From: Callaeas wilsoni | Taxonomy: Eukaryota; Chordata; Aves; Passeriformes; Callaeidae | NCBI GenBank assembly: GCA_013398955.1 | Contig: VWPU01002882.1 | Coordinates: 124,001 to 188,000, forward strand | Reading direction: 5' to 3' | DNA length: 64,000 nucleotides | Shown here: positions 50,501 to 62,861 of the stretch, piece after piece | How positions within the stretch are numbered: position 1 is the first letter of the stretch | How the letters are laid out: the number at the start of each line of letters is the position of its first letter | The notes under the pieces: generated by a model | Databases searched by the model: none | What the model saw: the letters and a program-made list of their open reading frames with translations, nothing else | Told to the model about the DNA's origin: nothing | Made by a program: the position numbers and the translations under genes

Positions 50501-52500
50501 CAGAATCTCCTGTGCCTTTTTCAACATCTTTTTTCACGGGAGGGACTTTCTTCGGTCCAACAGGTCTCATAAGTGACCCAGCCACACAGCAGTTCAAAAG
50601 AAGTCCTCCCAGAATAAGAAAGCTTCCTTTCCAGCCAAAAGCATTAAAGAGGAATTGATTGAGAGGTGCCAATGTGCTCAGAAACACTGGACTTCCAGCC
50701 ATCGCCAATCCATTAGCGATAGGACGCTTCTTATAGAAATACTTGCCAATCATGGTCAAGGCAGGCTGTAAGTTGAATGCTAAACCCAGACCTAAACAAC
50801 ACATAAAAGACAACATTATTGCAGGTCATGCAGTGAAAAAGATATCCCACCTCTTTCAAGTTATTTTTAAAATGACCACTATCCAACCCAGTGATTCTCA
50901 ATACAGAAACCAACTACCATCAGAGAATGAAATGCAGCCTCATTGCTGCCTATGAGTGTTAATACCAAGGCTGTGCCATGCTGGCATTTGGTCATTTTCC
51001 CCTGTAGTGCTGCATTGAAAGCCAAAACTCCTTTTTGTGTTTCAGCAATGATAGGCACAGGGAATCACATACAGAAGAATGATGGTATCAATGCCTTGAC
51101 TCACCATTTTTATATTTGCTAAGCTATAATACAATTCTCTCTTGGCTCATTTAACAAAAGTTATTAAATGTCACCTCAGCTACAATGAATGCAGGGTTTA
51201 TTTAAATGCATAAATCTCCTAATTTCTTATTTCAAACTCTAATTAAGATCCAACTGCAAAACTGGAGCATAAAATGGCAAATTATTTTCCAGCACATTCA
51301 GCTCCCCTTCCCCAGGTCACTATTAAGGAGTTGTAAAGGACGCACATGGGAGCAGACCACCCATCCACATCAGCTGAGTGTATAAACTGAACCCAAAGCT
51401 GAAGCTCTAGGCCTTCCCTCTGTATTATGAGATCTAAGCCATAAGCTCTAATATGCATCTCCTTGATGGTACAGGAGAGAAGCTTTCTCTCCTGATAGGC
51501 CCATTCCTGGACTCTGACTTTACTCTTTCAGTAGGCATCGAGTTTAGGATGTCAAAAATAAGAGCTTTAAGGACTAATCACTGAATAAAAAAGGACTCTT
51601 TCAGTCCCAACATAAAGCAAGATGAGCCTGAATATACAAGTATTATCTCATTCATTTATTACCTCCCAGTATTTCACCTCTCCTTCCTTATTCTGAGAAG
51701 GGAGTTTAAAAAAACCCACAACTTTTGATAAGGAGATTCTTTAATCTACTGGCATTCCAATAACTTTACTTCATTACTTTAGGCAATATCTAGGGCTTCA
51801 ACAGATGATTATGAATAATTTTATTTGGTTATTGACCGTGGGGGATTTTAAACAGAAAACTATTGAACTGAAAGTTGTTATGCTTTTCTGTGAGAGTATA
51901 TGTTTGTTTCTGTACCAACCTACAGAAAGCTGGTACAAGCTTTCACAATTCTTCTAGAATTTGGCTAGACTCTGCCACCCTGTTTGCAGTACAACATGAT
52001 TGAAAGCTAAAACAATCAATGCAAAATTGCACACAAATGATTGTAGTAAGTGCTGTCACGAGCCAATCAATTTTTATACCACAATTATAGTGCAATGTGG
52101 AAAAGTACATACATACAGCATTTATTGAATAAATTCATCCGCTGTTTCTGATTTATCCTAAAAAATAATTTAACATCATAGCAGTTGATTTAAAGGATTA
52201 GACAGTTCAAGTAGCTGAAATTAACTGATCTTACTATCTTCTTGAATTGCATCTGTACATAGAGAATTCTTGATCAGTGAGGCTCATTTGTAGAACAATA
52301 TTAGAAATAGTTTGATACAACATAACATAATATAACCTTTTAAACAAGACTCTTACCTCCAACCACACCGATACATATATACAGTTCAAGGACGCTATTG
52401 CAGAAAGAGGATGCAATCATCCCAAAAGAACACAGGATACCCCCTGCTATCATCACAGGCCGGCTACCGTACTTATTCACCAAAATGCTGCTTATGGGAC
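47306..52500 (-). CDS. SLC16A7: SLC16A7, monocarboxylate transporter 2 (MCT2), 3' part of gene (three coding exons)
   Basis: Join of 52357-52500, 49979-50791 and 47306-47577 on the minus strand, about 409 residues and a TAA stop. MCT2 is a 12-TM major-facilitator plasma-membrane carrier that moves lactate, pyruvate and ketone bodies with a proton, with high affinity, usually with an Ig-superfamily ancillary protein such as embigin (family knowledge). Visible support: the family motif [16 protein letters not shown] after TM4; the TM8 pair D-x-x-x-R in FVDMFARPS, equivalent to MCT1 Asp302/Arg306; FETLMDLVG in TM10; INYRLLAKE after TM12; and the C-terminus SERETNI, which I recall as the human MCT2 ending and which differs from MCT1 and MCT4. 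Every intron is phase 1 with GT-AG ends. The N-terminal exon (about 70 residues, TM1-TM2) is outside the window, so the CDS is 5' partial. The gene looks intact and functional; MCT1 is the main alternative and fits the C-terminus less well. Confidence 0.95.
47578..49978 (-). other. SLC16A7 last intron (2401 nt)
   Basis: GT-AG intron on the minus strand, between the 813-nt exon and the terminal exon. It is mostly AT-rich unique sequence without recognisable transposon. The only notable element is a CTCF-like motif at 48852-48865, listed separately. The exon frame stays open for 19 codons past the donor before a stop at 49920-49922. Confidence 0.9.
48852..48865 (+). promoter_or_regulatory. CTCF-binding-site-like motif
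   Basis: CCACTAGGTGGCAC agrees at all 14 positions with the vertebrate CTCF core consensus CCASYAGRKGGCRS. It lies in the last intron of SLC16A7, on the strand opposite to the gene, in otherwise AT-rich DNA. CTCF sites of this form commonly anchor chromatin loops or boundaries (established knowledge). Whether this one is occupied is not visible from sequence. Confidence 0.6.
49979..50791 (-). CDS. SLC16A7: SLC16A7 large coding exon (813 nt): TM4 to TM11
   Basis: The acceptor is TGTTGTTTAG and the donor is GTAAGAA; the exon is 813 nt and phase 1 at both ends. It encodes TM4 ([18 protein letters not shown]), the signature YFYKKRP, TM5 and TM6 ([15 protein letters not shown]), a Lys-rich cytosolic loop ([11 protein letters not shown] to [11 protein letters not shown]), TM7 ([14 protein letters not shown]), TM8 with the Asp (50280-50282) and Arg (50268-50270) of the D-x-x-x-R pair, TM9 ([15 protein letters not shown]), TM10 with FETLMDLVG, and TM11 ending GPPLGG. 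The long TM6-TM7 loop is the usual variable region of the family. No frameshift or stop is present. An upstream ATG at 50814-50816 extends the frame into the intron but is not the start of this exon. Confidence 0.97.
50792..52356 (-). other. SLC16A7 intron between the 144-nt and 813-nt exons (1565 nt)
   Basis: GT-AG intron on the minus strand, bounded by exons that fit the MCT2 protein. I see no recognisable transposon, exon or strong regulatory motif inside. Around 51300-51550 the sequence is slightly richer in G and C than its surroundings but matches nothing I know. Confidence 0.9.
52357..52500 (-). CDS. SLC16A7: SLC16A7 internal coding exon (144 nt): TM3 and start of TM4
   Basis: The exon is read on the minus strand between a CTACCAACAG acceptor and a GTAAGAG donor. 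It starts with the last two bases of a split Gly codon and encodes [15 protein letters not shown], then the hydrophobic TM3 segment ([17 protein letters not shown]), then [11 protein letters not shown] entering TM4. At 144 nt it is a multiple of three and phase 1 at both ends, so it joins directly to the next exon as VGG-LGLAFN. The NKYGSRPV loop between TM2 and TM3 is a typical SLC16 feature. It is too short to be found as an open reading frame of 60 codons from an ATG and was identified by splice sites and homology. Confidence 0.92.
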
Positions 52501-55500
52501 CTGTTGGTAGAAAGGAAATGCGATTTCAGGTAACAGGTAACTCTATCTTTGTATTTACAACATGTTGGAATGCTTTCCTCTTCCATCCTGAAAAATGTTA
52601 AACTGTTTCTGTACCAATCTGTCTTACAAACACTCTGTGAGTTTGCAGACGCAAGACTGGATGTGGATATACTGCCTCCATGACAATAAAAATATTGATT
52701 AGTTATGGAGATGGATAAAATGATTAAAGACATCAGACAAGCAAGAGGGATTGTTACAGTTCACGAGCAATCAATACCAAGATCGGTCAATGGAAGTTTT
52801 GAAAGTGCAAGGACTGAAGAACTTAAAGTATGAGGCAGGTATCAAAACTCCACAGAGCAGGAGGAATCTCCAGACAAGCAGACTAAAATTACTTAACACT
52901 GAAGCATGTCCCACAACCCTACTTAGAACCGCACATAGGTTTAAAAATATTGTCAAATCAGAACATAAATCTCTGGCCCCTGAGGCTTGTTTTCCCTTAC
53001 CTCAACAGGAGGGGAGTGTTAACGGGCAGTAAGATGACTATAGGCTGTCTGGGAAAATCTAAAATGTGGTTTAGCATAAAGACTTATAAACGTTTAAAAT
53101 ATTGCTATGGGTCCATTTTTCAGTTTCAACTGCAATTCAGTTTATGGTACAATTACATTCATACTAATCAAACAGCTAGCGTGCAATTTAGCATGACATA
53201 CATTATATGTTTTTTAACGACCATGGCTAGAATAGATGGTGTGCTACATATCAAGATTAAGAGGTTGTCAAAGCCCTTTAAATAAACCCGCATAGCATCT
53301 GATTGTACTATATGTGGCCCAAGCCATTACAAATAGTCTTGCTTTTACAATAACGAAACTTATCCAATAAAAAAATTTTAAAAAATTAAAGCAAAGAACC
53401 CAAAAAACCCAACATCATAAAAAGTAATGCATTTCAAACTTTAGATAGAGCAGGCACCTAGCACAAATTGGAATGCCTTGATTTGCATCTGAGTTCACTG
53501 CAAGTTATTCACTGTACTGGTAACAGTTTTAAGTCTCTGTTTTTATAAATATCTAAAGGAATAAATGCCAGAAACTTCATGCTGTGAAAAGCCAAATACA
53601 ATGAAATGCAAAAGTGTGCTTGCATAGGCAAAGTTATATTTTAGACTCCACTCTCTGAACGACCTTAAATGTATTACAGTACTATTATTGATAGACTGCA
53701 AATGTTAATTACTATTTGCGTACCCACAACAGAAGTCTTAAGAATATGCCAAATGATCAATTTTTAGCTTACTTCCTTATGGAAATAAGCTTCTACAATA
53801 GAGTTGCCCTGTGCCTGCCTGTCTTTTCTAATAGCTCATGAATACAGAGATCAACTTGAAATTAACTTGACTGGAAAGCAAAGATTTGAGTGATGTTTAG
53901 GTCTTAGATTGTGTATTCATGAAATAGCTTGAGTCCCAAGGGGTCTTAAGCATAACCGTATATTGAAGCCAACAGACTTAAACATCCACAGCATGGAATA
54001 GACACCCAAATAGACAACAGCCCAGGGATTTATTAACAGACTTTAGAACACTTACGAAGCACTAAAACATTTAACTGACAGCTTAGAAGGTGACATAACT
54101 AACATTTCTTTATTTCCATTTGAAGGGAACCACTAAGCAGAACTGTGACAACCAAGGCTTTCCCCTTTGAGACCATATGAAGAAAGCAGTGAAAGATGGA
54201 AGAACACGAGTTTCTTATTTATAGAGCTATGTTTGGAAAATCAGTGGTTGGGCTCATGTTTGAATTAGAAAGCAAGTCCTTTTGCAATATGTAAACAATA
54301 GAAATAGTTTCTCTGAGTCAAAAAAATACCCTTTTAACTGGAAATCTTTTTTTAACGCAAAGCAAAAAGTTTCATCCCAGTATCAAATAATAGCCACAAT
54401 TTTGAAAATAAATAAATCTAAGGCAATTAAAAAAAAAAATCTAATTGTTGTTATTGCTAAATTCAGTAACAGTATTAACTTAAGAGATATCAAAATAATG
54501 ATTTTAAAAATTATTTTTAAAATAATTTCCCAGTTCTTCTTCCTGTGATGAGATGGAAGTATTTACAAAATTGAAAATGAAAAATTTGTTTAGCATTTGT
54601 TAACAGACAGTTCCTTACCAGGAACAGGAAAACTGCATCTCTGCAGATCTTCACTGTGGCAGGCAGGCCAGGACTGTAAGTTACAGCTTTCCAGATCAAA
54701 GCACGTAATGTTAGTTTCACCTACAAGATCTAACAGCTGAGCTCAAATATGGATGTATTAATTTAGGTAGGTTGTCTGAGCCTGACTCTATACTTTCAAA
54801 TGACATAAATCTGGAATGTATGATGAATTTAAAAATCTTTTAAACATAATACTCTCTTTGAGATGTTTTCTTTAAGTTAATGGTGTGTATTTACCACCAG
54901 AGCTCCACTTAATTTGAGGTTTTCTTTATGTATATTCTAGCATTTTGATTTAAAATATGTGCATGTGGGAAATATTAATTGTTCTACAAGCCATAGAGTT
55001 CATTTAAGCTCCCTAAGTTATCTAGGAACTCTTCCAGTGTGATAAGTAGATTAAATATTTTATCTTGACATCTGTGCATGCACTTGGGTATGAGGTCTCA
55101 TAAAATAATGCATATTCATACCTTAACATAGATGAATCTACATAAATTCCAGCTGTTTGCCTGCCACCATGTTTTATAGCCTTGTACAAATTTCTCGTCA
55201 CATCTAACATCTTCTACAATTATTTAAGCAATGGTCACTTGCCAGCATGGGTCTATATTTCTTGTGTATCTTTTGTTTTCAGATGAAGGAAGATTAAGCT
55301 GTTTAAATACTATTACACTGCTAAAATCTTGCTATACATTAATGTATGTTAATACACTAAAGGACTGCTGGATCTCTGAACCTACTTTCCTGAAGCCTGA
55401 AGTAACTGCATAACAGATGTTAAGTCAGGAGACCCACAAGAATATTTACTTTGATCTCTCCCTTAACACCTACAAACCATCAGCCACAAAAGATTATATA

Positions 55501-55895
55501 CTCCCTAAACCAAATTTAAGACCATTATCGTAATATGCTAACACTCTCACATTGTATTTTTGTTTTATATCTTTCTGTTTCAGGCAAATGACCAGACTGT
55601 GAGAAGGTACAAGACAGCAACTGTAACCAGGGCCACTGAAAAACAGTTTCAGGAAGGGCTGTGCTTTAGAAGACAAGAAAAAATAGCCGCTTTTCACATT
55701 GATTGTCATTATGCCAAGGGAAAGATGGCAAAAGTCATTTCAGCTGTGTGAGCAGAGATGGAATCACGCATTTTGGAGCTGTTTATGATGTTTCATACAA
55801 AGTCTATAATAGTGTGACATCTGTGTTCTGTTTCAATGGCTCAAAAGAGCATTTACTTGCACTTGTGCACAGAGAAGTTGTGGATGCTGAGAGTA

Positions 55896-56080
55896 CATTT
55901 AGATTAGATGTCAGGAAGAAAATCTTCCCTGTGAGCCTGGTGAGGTGCTGGAAGGGGCTGCCCAGAGAAGCTGTGGATGCCCCATCCCTGTGATTGCTCT
56001 AGGCCAGGTTGGGTGTGGCTCTGAATAATGTGGTCTACTGGCAGGTGTCCTGTCCACGGCAGGGGCATTGGAACTAAATC
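55896..56080 (+). mobile_element. CR1 LINE fragment, 3' UTR, plus orientation
   Basis: Matches the CR1 3' region in order: a TTTAGATTAGATGTCAGGAA segment, TGGTGAGGTGCTGGAA, GGCTGCCCAGAGAAGCTGTG, GATGCCCCATCCCTG, GGCCAGGTTGGGTGTGGCTC, and GGCAGGGGCATTGGAACTA. It stops just short of the usual 3' tail and faces another CR1 12 bp away in the opposite orientation. Confidence 0.85.
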
Positions 56081-56092
56081 ACACCATCAGAG

Positions 56093-57203
56093 TCATAGAA
56101 TGGCCTGAGTTGGAAGGGACTTTTAAGGTCATCTAGTTTCAAACTCTTTGCAAAAAGTGTCTCCCCATTCTTCTTGTAGGCTCCCTTCAGGTACTGGAAG
56201 CAACAGTTAGGTCACTCCACAGCCCTCTCTTTTCCAGGCTGAACAATCCCAATTCTCTCAGTCTTTCCGCACAGGAGAGATGCTCCATCCCTCTAATCAT
56301 CTTGGTGGCCTCCTCTGGACTTGATCCAACAGGTCGATGTCCTTCCTGTACTGGAGGCCCCACAGCAGGATGCAGCAGTGCAGGTTGCAGAGTATAGGGG
56401 CAGAACAGAACAGGGCAGAGGGGCAGAATCCCCGCCCTGGCCCTGCTGGTCACGCTGCTTGGGATGCTGCCGAGGACACGGTTGGCTTTCTGGGCTGTGA
56501 GTGCACATTGCTGGGTCATGTCCAGCCTCTCCTCCACCAGCACCCCCGAGTCCTTCTCAGCAGGGCTGCTCTCAATCTGTCCATCCCCAGCCTGTGTTGG
56601 TAACAGGGCTTGCCCCGGCCCAGGTGCAGCACCTTGCACTTGGTTTCATCAAACCACATGAGATTCCCATGGACTCACTGCTCCAGCCTGTCCAGGTCCC
56701 TCTGGATGGCATCCTGTGCTTCAGGTGTGTCAACTGCACCACTCAGCTTGGTGTCATCTGCAAATATGCTGAGGGTGCACTTGATCCCTTCATCCCTGTC
56801 ATTAATGTAGATATTAAATATTATAATTTATTATAATAATAAATAAAGTCCCAGTGCAGACCCCTAAGCATGTGTCACAGATGTCCATCAGAACTCTGAG
56901 CTGTCGACCATTATCCTCTGGATGTGGCTGTCCAACCAATTCCTTATCTAGCTAAGAGTCCACTCTCTCCAGTTTAGAGACAAGGATGCTGTGGGGAATC
57001 AGGTCAAAAGCTTTACAGAAATCCAGAGAGGTGACATCTGTAAACCTTCCCGTGTCCACTGATTAAGTCACTCCATCACAGAAGGCCAATAGGTTGGTCA
57101 GGCAGGACTTGCCTTTCGTGCAGCCATGCTGGCTGTCTTCAATCACCTCACTGTTCTCCATGTGCACTAGCATAGCTTCTAGGAGGAGCTGTTCCATTAG
57201 TCC
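56093..57203 (-). mobile_element. CR1 LINE, 5' truncated, RT domain to 3' end
   Basis: About 1.1 kb of CR1 on the minus strand. The 3' end is at 56093, where the plus strand reads TAGAATGGCCTGAGTTGGAA. Farther in, the minus-strand translation shows the RT motif FADDTKLSG (FADD codons at 56753-56764) and LDFCKAFD (about 57002-57025), and near the truncated end a QHG-like block upstream of a [13 protein letters not shown] block. Stops and an AT-rich insertion at about 56812-56848 interrupt the frame. A stretch of roughly 200 bp found near the 3' end of typical CR1 copies is missing here. It lies inside the SLC16A7 intron in the sense orientation. Confidence 0.9.
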
Positions 57204-60200
57204 TAGTTTGATTTCTCACTGCTGTAATACAATGCTGTAATTAAAGATCATTCTGTAATTTGTTTCGCATATTGCCAGCGCATTTATGCTTTTTATTTTG
57301 CTAACTCCATTAATTTTAGTATGGAACTAGAGAGAAACTTTCCTGATAAAAAGCTAATTTTTTTTAACATATATTGAAAATGTCATTACAGTGTTCATTG
57401 TGTCATCGACCCAAAGCAACATGAAATGACTCAGCCTGAACAATATGACATTTATTTAAATGAAGTGAATTGCTGAAAGAAGTTGAAAAAAAAAGCAATA
57501 ATATTTCAAACTGCACTAATGCTACATTGTAGATTGCATCCCGTCAAGTGGTTTAAACACATTTTCAGCCATCTGGTCTGCAGAGTCAATGCAGCTGTCT
57601 TTCCAGTCGTGGTTTATCTTCTATTTCTGTTTCCTACAAGGCTGGAAAAGGCCAAAGAGCTCCAAGAATTAATATTTTTATGAACTATTTGCTAAGATCA
57701 GTCCAATTTTCTTTTTCTCTTTCTTTATAATAATAAAACATGAAGTCCACTAACAAAAACTCATTCAATCACAAAGGCTTTAAGCAAGTACTTAGTACTG
57801 CTATTGCAATCCCATCTCTGGTATTCAGAGGAAAAGCAACTCAAGATGCTCAAAACCTGTTCATTAACTTGGAAAATACTTTCAAAATATGCTGTTTTTC
57901 TCAAGCAGGACTAAGTAAAAATATTATGCATTCTGTGACAGTCTTATCTCTCGTTCAAAAACCTTTGGCTAAATTCTTTTAGTACTCTTGGACGGGCTTT
58001 AGACAGAAAGCAAAATTAAAATTTTGAAATTTCATGCAACTATTTTTGTATTATTTTGTATATTTGTATTCTGTATCATGCTTCTGGGAATGGTCACTTG
58101 CATTTCTGACATATCCTGTGTGTTCGTGTAACAGCAATGAAGGTAAATTAGTTCAAGAATCATTGGAAAGTTTTCTCTGTAGTTCCTCACTGCATTTGGT
58201 AGCATGTTTTTTCCATTTCATATAAGATTTGCACTGATTCCATAAACCTAGATAACACAGTAACCTTGACAGAAAGCAATGCAAAAAAATGCTCTTGCAG
58301 TAAATACCACCAAACAGAAATGTGTAACACTGAGTTAGGTTTGTTAGACGATGAGTTAGGAGAGCTCAGCATCTAAAAGCTCAACCTGCCAGGGAGGACG
58401 CAGTCAGTCACTGAACCATCCACCACACTTTGCTCTCCACTTCCCCTGCTCTTAACTACATTTCCTCAGTGTCATTACCCCGAATGCTCACATTCTCACT
58501 TGTGTCCTGAAGGAGCCCTGTTTTTTATCTTTTGATCTCTAATGAAGATTAATTTGACCTTCACCTATTCCTTAGGAGGTTTATAAGAAATGCAGTAATT
58601 GTTTGTGTGGCAACACATAGGAGCCTGACTGATGGAAGAGTGTTCAGCACTCTGGCTGCTTCCTCATGGTTCCTCCTCCCAAAAAGGTTACACCTGCAAG
58701 TTTTGAATTGAAGTGCTCAAGTCAGAAACACGTATGTCTGTCTGACTGCAAATATAAGCTGCCTTTTCCTGAAATGTTCAGGAAAAACAAAATAAGCGAT
58801 CAGTGGTGCTGGTACTTCCTCTAAATGTATTGCTTTTACGGAGGAATCACAGATCCTTGATCTGCTTTGCTATTTTCTGTTTTTCCAGCGATACATCAGA
58901 GACATGAATCAAGGGCTTTACATATTTTGATTAAAGCTCTTGTTTGGCTTGCATGTTTTTTTCTTGCTTGTTAGGGCGCAAATGTGTATGGAGTTACAGG
59001 CCATGTAATTTAGAAAACATCTTCAAGTTAGCAAATTGCTCTATATTTATGAATTTTAAAAAGTTGGAAAAATGCGCAGTTTTTAATCAAGGAGTAGCCA
59101 TGCTGATTATTATTTACATGGATACGTATCAATGCTTTATATTAATTATGTTTTGCATGCTCTGCTGCAGAATTTTTTCATGAAAGGCTAAAACACTTGA
59201 TCACAATGCAGAAGACTTTAAGATAAATTACGACATTTCTTTTGAAATGAGCAATATGAAACTACATCATATTTAATAGGAAATGAGTGTAATTCTGTGA
59301 GCTACTGAACACTCAGCAGATTTCAGAAACATATATGGTCACTGACTAAAAAAGTTCTGTCCCAAAATTAACTGCCCAAATTTCACATTGACATCTTTAT
59401 TATGAAAAGAAATAAGCAGCAGAAAAATATTTCAGCATTTTTTAAAACTTTCCTTATATTTGGTTTCCTGTTACCTTCAGTATCACTGAGTAGAGTGAAT
59501 CCCATGCATAGATATTTTCAAAAACTAGTCTTTTAACTCAGAAAAAGGTAAGAAACAATAAAGAAGAAAGGAGGGAACAAGCTAACGATTAGATGGAACA
59601 CAAGCACCTGTAAGAGTTGTATTTAAACAGAGACCCTGTAACACCAAGCACATATTTTCCCAACAGTCTGCATGCCTCTGTAAAGGGGATAGCTGGAAAT
59701 AGCATCAGCATGTGATATGTGCATTGCAAATAATTTTCTCGGAAAACTGTTCATTTCTTCACAGCAAAGCAAAGCAGCCAGCTTGTAACTTGAGCATGTA
59801 GTGTATCAACACGAACATTAGAAAATTCAGTGGCAATTAATGAGGTACTGGGAAAAATTAATGAAAGTTTTCTGCAGAAGAAAAGACAATGAATTTTAAA
59901 GCTTAGTATTTAACAGCAATTAAGTCCTCAGGACATCATAGGCTTGCATGAATCTAAATTTAAAACAGCTTTTCTGACTCAAAAACTGTGTTGGGGATGT
60001 CACTTAAATAATATTACTGTTAAATGCACAATGAACCCGTGCCATTAAAAGCTACTTGTCCTTCAAATGAAAAAGCAAACAAGGACTTATTCACTATTCC
60101 CCCCAGAAATACAGTAAAGATAATAATACTAAAATATAAATATTGGTAAATGTAATTATCTGCAGCAGTATACACTACACAAGGTAATAAATTCGATTTC

Positions 60201-62153
60201 CATTTCTTTCAGGGATTCACTGAGAATTTCATGAGGCATAACTCAAATGTTCTCATGAAGATGTGTAATCCGTTTTTTTTAGAAGTATCATCTTTGGAGT
60301 ATTATCCTTCTTTCTCTGTGGATGGCTGAAATGAAAGGCTAAGTTCAATTTGGTAATATCTGTGTTTGAGCACATGAACTGAAAGCATCCCATTTCTGAA
60401 TATTTAAAATAAATCCTAATAGGTCTACTTTCCGGGAACAAACGGAAATTAGTACTACTCAGAAACTAGAGGTTTATTTATAGCTAACTACTATTTCTAT
60501 GTGATGGTTTTTCTGTCTCGAAAATAATCTTATTAAAAAACTGCTATGCCCAGACATGGAGACTACATACTCAACACAAACACACACCAAAACCACTAAT
60601 GCTTTCCCTCATCTAATGGATGGACTTGATAAAAACGAGTTGTTTTTTTCAGGGATAATAGAAGGTACTTATCCCATTTATAAGTATTTTTCACCTCAAA
60701 CCTTCTGAACTCACTCTTCCGCTTTCAAAGAACTCAAAAATTTCTAATTGTAGACTTAGTGTTTAACACTTTGTGCCTTTCCAAAGCAGGTTACAATTTT
60801 TAGCTATCAAACTTGTGTTTACAGCTTGCTAACTGTGAACCAGATTGCCAAACAAGTTCTGTATATTCTGCTGTTACAAAGGGGGGGCAATTTTCTGCAG
60901 ATCATAAAAAAATTGTATTTATAGCAACTTGAAAATAAGAGATACGTAGTTAATCTAAGAGACAACTGCTGGGAACTAAAAAAGAGTTAAAAAAAAAAAC
61001 AAAAAAAGACAAAATAACCAAACTGAAGAGTTCATGCAAATATTTATTTTAATTCTTCACAGACATTTTTCCTAAACCATGTTATTGGATAGTTACAAAG
61101 CTTTTCCTTTTTTTCTTTCTTCCTTCCTCTTTGAGGAATGGCTGCCTTTTCTAAAAATCTGTGTGTATGCACACGTGAACACAATACTTGTAAATGTTTA
61201 TTACTCACCACCTTCTATTTGTTATTCCCTACTATCAATATTTTTATACCCCTACTTAAAAACCCCTGGCTACTTTTCCTGGAAGCGGAATAATACTTTG
61301 TCAATTCCGCCTAGCAGACTTTTACAGAGCAAAAAGTCATAATGAATACAATAGCCCAGGTCATCGAGTAGTTCTTCGGAATGTAGGGTATATTCTCTCC
61401 AACTCAAATCGGTACATTTTTCAGATAATGCATTCACACTGAAAAATTCAGCCAACTTCGGTTAAGATTAATATTGTCATTTGGATTTCTCTGTCTTCTA
61501 CAAATTGCCCATCATATTAAAGTTCATGCAATATCCCGTTTTCATCCTGCACCTCTTTCTACAGTTTATTTGTGTTCTTCCAGAATAATATTATAACTAA
61601 CTCAACTTGGAAATGATTCCTTATATACTGTTACAGGCAATAATATGTAATTTCAGAGAAAGCACAAGACACTTGCTTCTTCTCAGTTGCTCCTTTATCA
61701 TATTCCTTTCTGGTCTCAGTTTTGCAGTGTATAATTAAACCTCAAATTGAAAATACTGAATCTATTACCTATGATGTTTCTGTGGACCATTTACTGTGAA
61801 TTATAGATCATGAGTGGATCATTAAATCTCATCTACATACTTAGAATAAATGTGATGAGAAGTATCAATCTGGATGTATTTATAACTTTGAAGTGTCCAG
61901 AGAAGTCATCATGTTTAGGTCATTGTCAATAACATTGTAAGATTATTTCCAAATGTACTTAACACATTAGTATCATCAGGCTTAAACTTCATTTTATAGA
62001 AAAAACCTTAAAGCATTTTTTTATCATCTTAATTACAATTTTTTAAATAATATCCAGTAAAATGCATATGGTAGCTTTCAGTGCTAACATTTAGAAGCCT
62101 AAGTGTGTCAATTTCCCTAATTCCTTTACAAACCATAAAGCAGATAATTTCTA

Positions 62154-62210
62154 AATAATTTGATAATATAATAAAATATTATATATAGTAATATAATATT
62201 TAATAATATG
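62154..62210. repeat. AT-rich low-complexity tract
   Basis: AATATAATA and TATATA words over about 57 bp, 200 bp left of the solo LTR. Confidence 0.8.
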
Positions 62211-62231
62211 TTGTTCCCAATGTGCTGAAGG

Positions 62232-62312
62232 AATAGAAACAGGGAGGGAAAAAGGGAAAAGGGAAGAGCGAGGGAAAGAGAAAGCACAAAAGGAACAGGA
62301 GGGGGAAGGGAA
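62232..62312. repeat. purine-rich low-complexity tract
   Basis: GGGAAA, GGGAAAGAG and GGAACAGGAGGGGG words, about 80 bp almost without pyrimidines, ending about 105 bp before the LTR start. It does not touch the LTR, so it is not that element's polypurine tract. Confidence 0.8.
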
Positions 62313-62848
62313 TTTATCTGTGTTTCAAAGATATGATATAAAATGGGAACTAAGCATTCTCATTAGTCTTTGGCACCTATTTAGAGTGTCAGTGCAGACA
62401 GCTGGTAGTGTATCAATGTCTTGGGGTGATTCTATGACAATACTGTATTCCCCATTGCGTGCTTGATCTCTGTTGTACCTTTAAACTGCAAAGAGAGAGA
62501 GAAGCTGAAGGAACTCTTCAAAGCCGCTAGCCTGACCTTGCAGTTAGATGTTTACACACTTTTTCTTCTCCAGGCAGTGTTTTCTGCCAGTTAGGAGTTA
62601 GAAAGGGAGGGTTTTTTTTCTCTAGCTCTTCTTCTGTTTTCAGCTGAGAAGGGACTGCAATCTACCTCCGTGGCTTCTGTTCTGTGTCTTCTTCTTTTTG
62701 GATTGTTTTTGGCTTGCTTCTTCATCCAAGACCAGCTTATCATCTCCGGACCTGCTCGGCGGGACCCTCCAGGGGGGATCATCAGACCCCGCCTGGCCCG
62801 GCCCGGCCCAGCTCAGGACTGCAGGTTTTACCTACAGAAAGAAGGGGC

Positions 62849-62857
62849 TATATAAAA
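62849..62857 (+). promoter_or_regulatory. TATA box of the solo LTR
   Basis: TATATAAAA sits 107 bp upstream of the LTR poly(A) signal, the expected position for the U3 promoter. A start site would fall near 62880, close to the tandem repeat. If active, transcription would run antisense to SLC16A7. Confidence 0.6.
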
Positions 62858-62861
62858 TCCA

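Noticed and set aside
50392..50658. Plus-strand open frames opposite the large MCT2 exon
   Set aside because: They are antisense shadows of the exon; the minus-strand frame has clear homology and splice sites.
56187..56639. 150-codon minus-strand open frame
   Set aside because: It lies wholly inside the minus-strand CR1 element and is a piece of retrotransposon sequence with frame damage, not a host gene.
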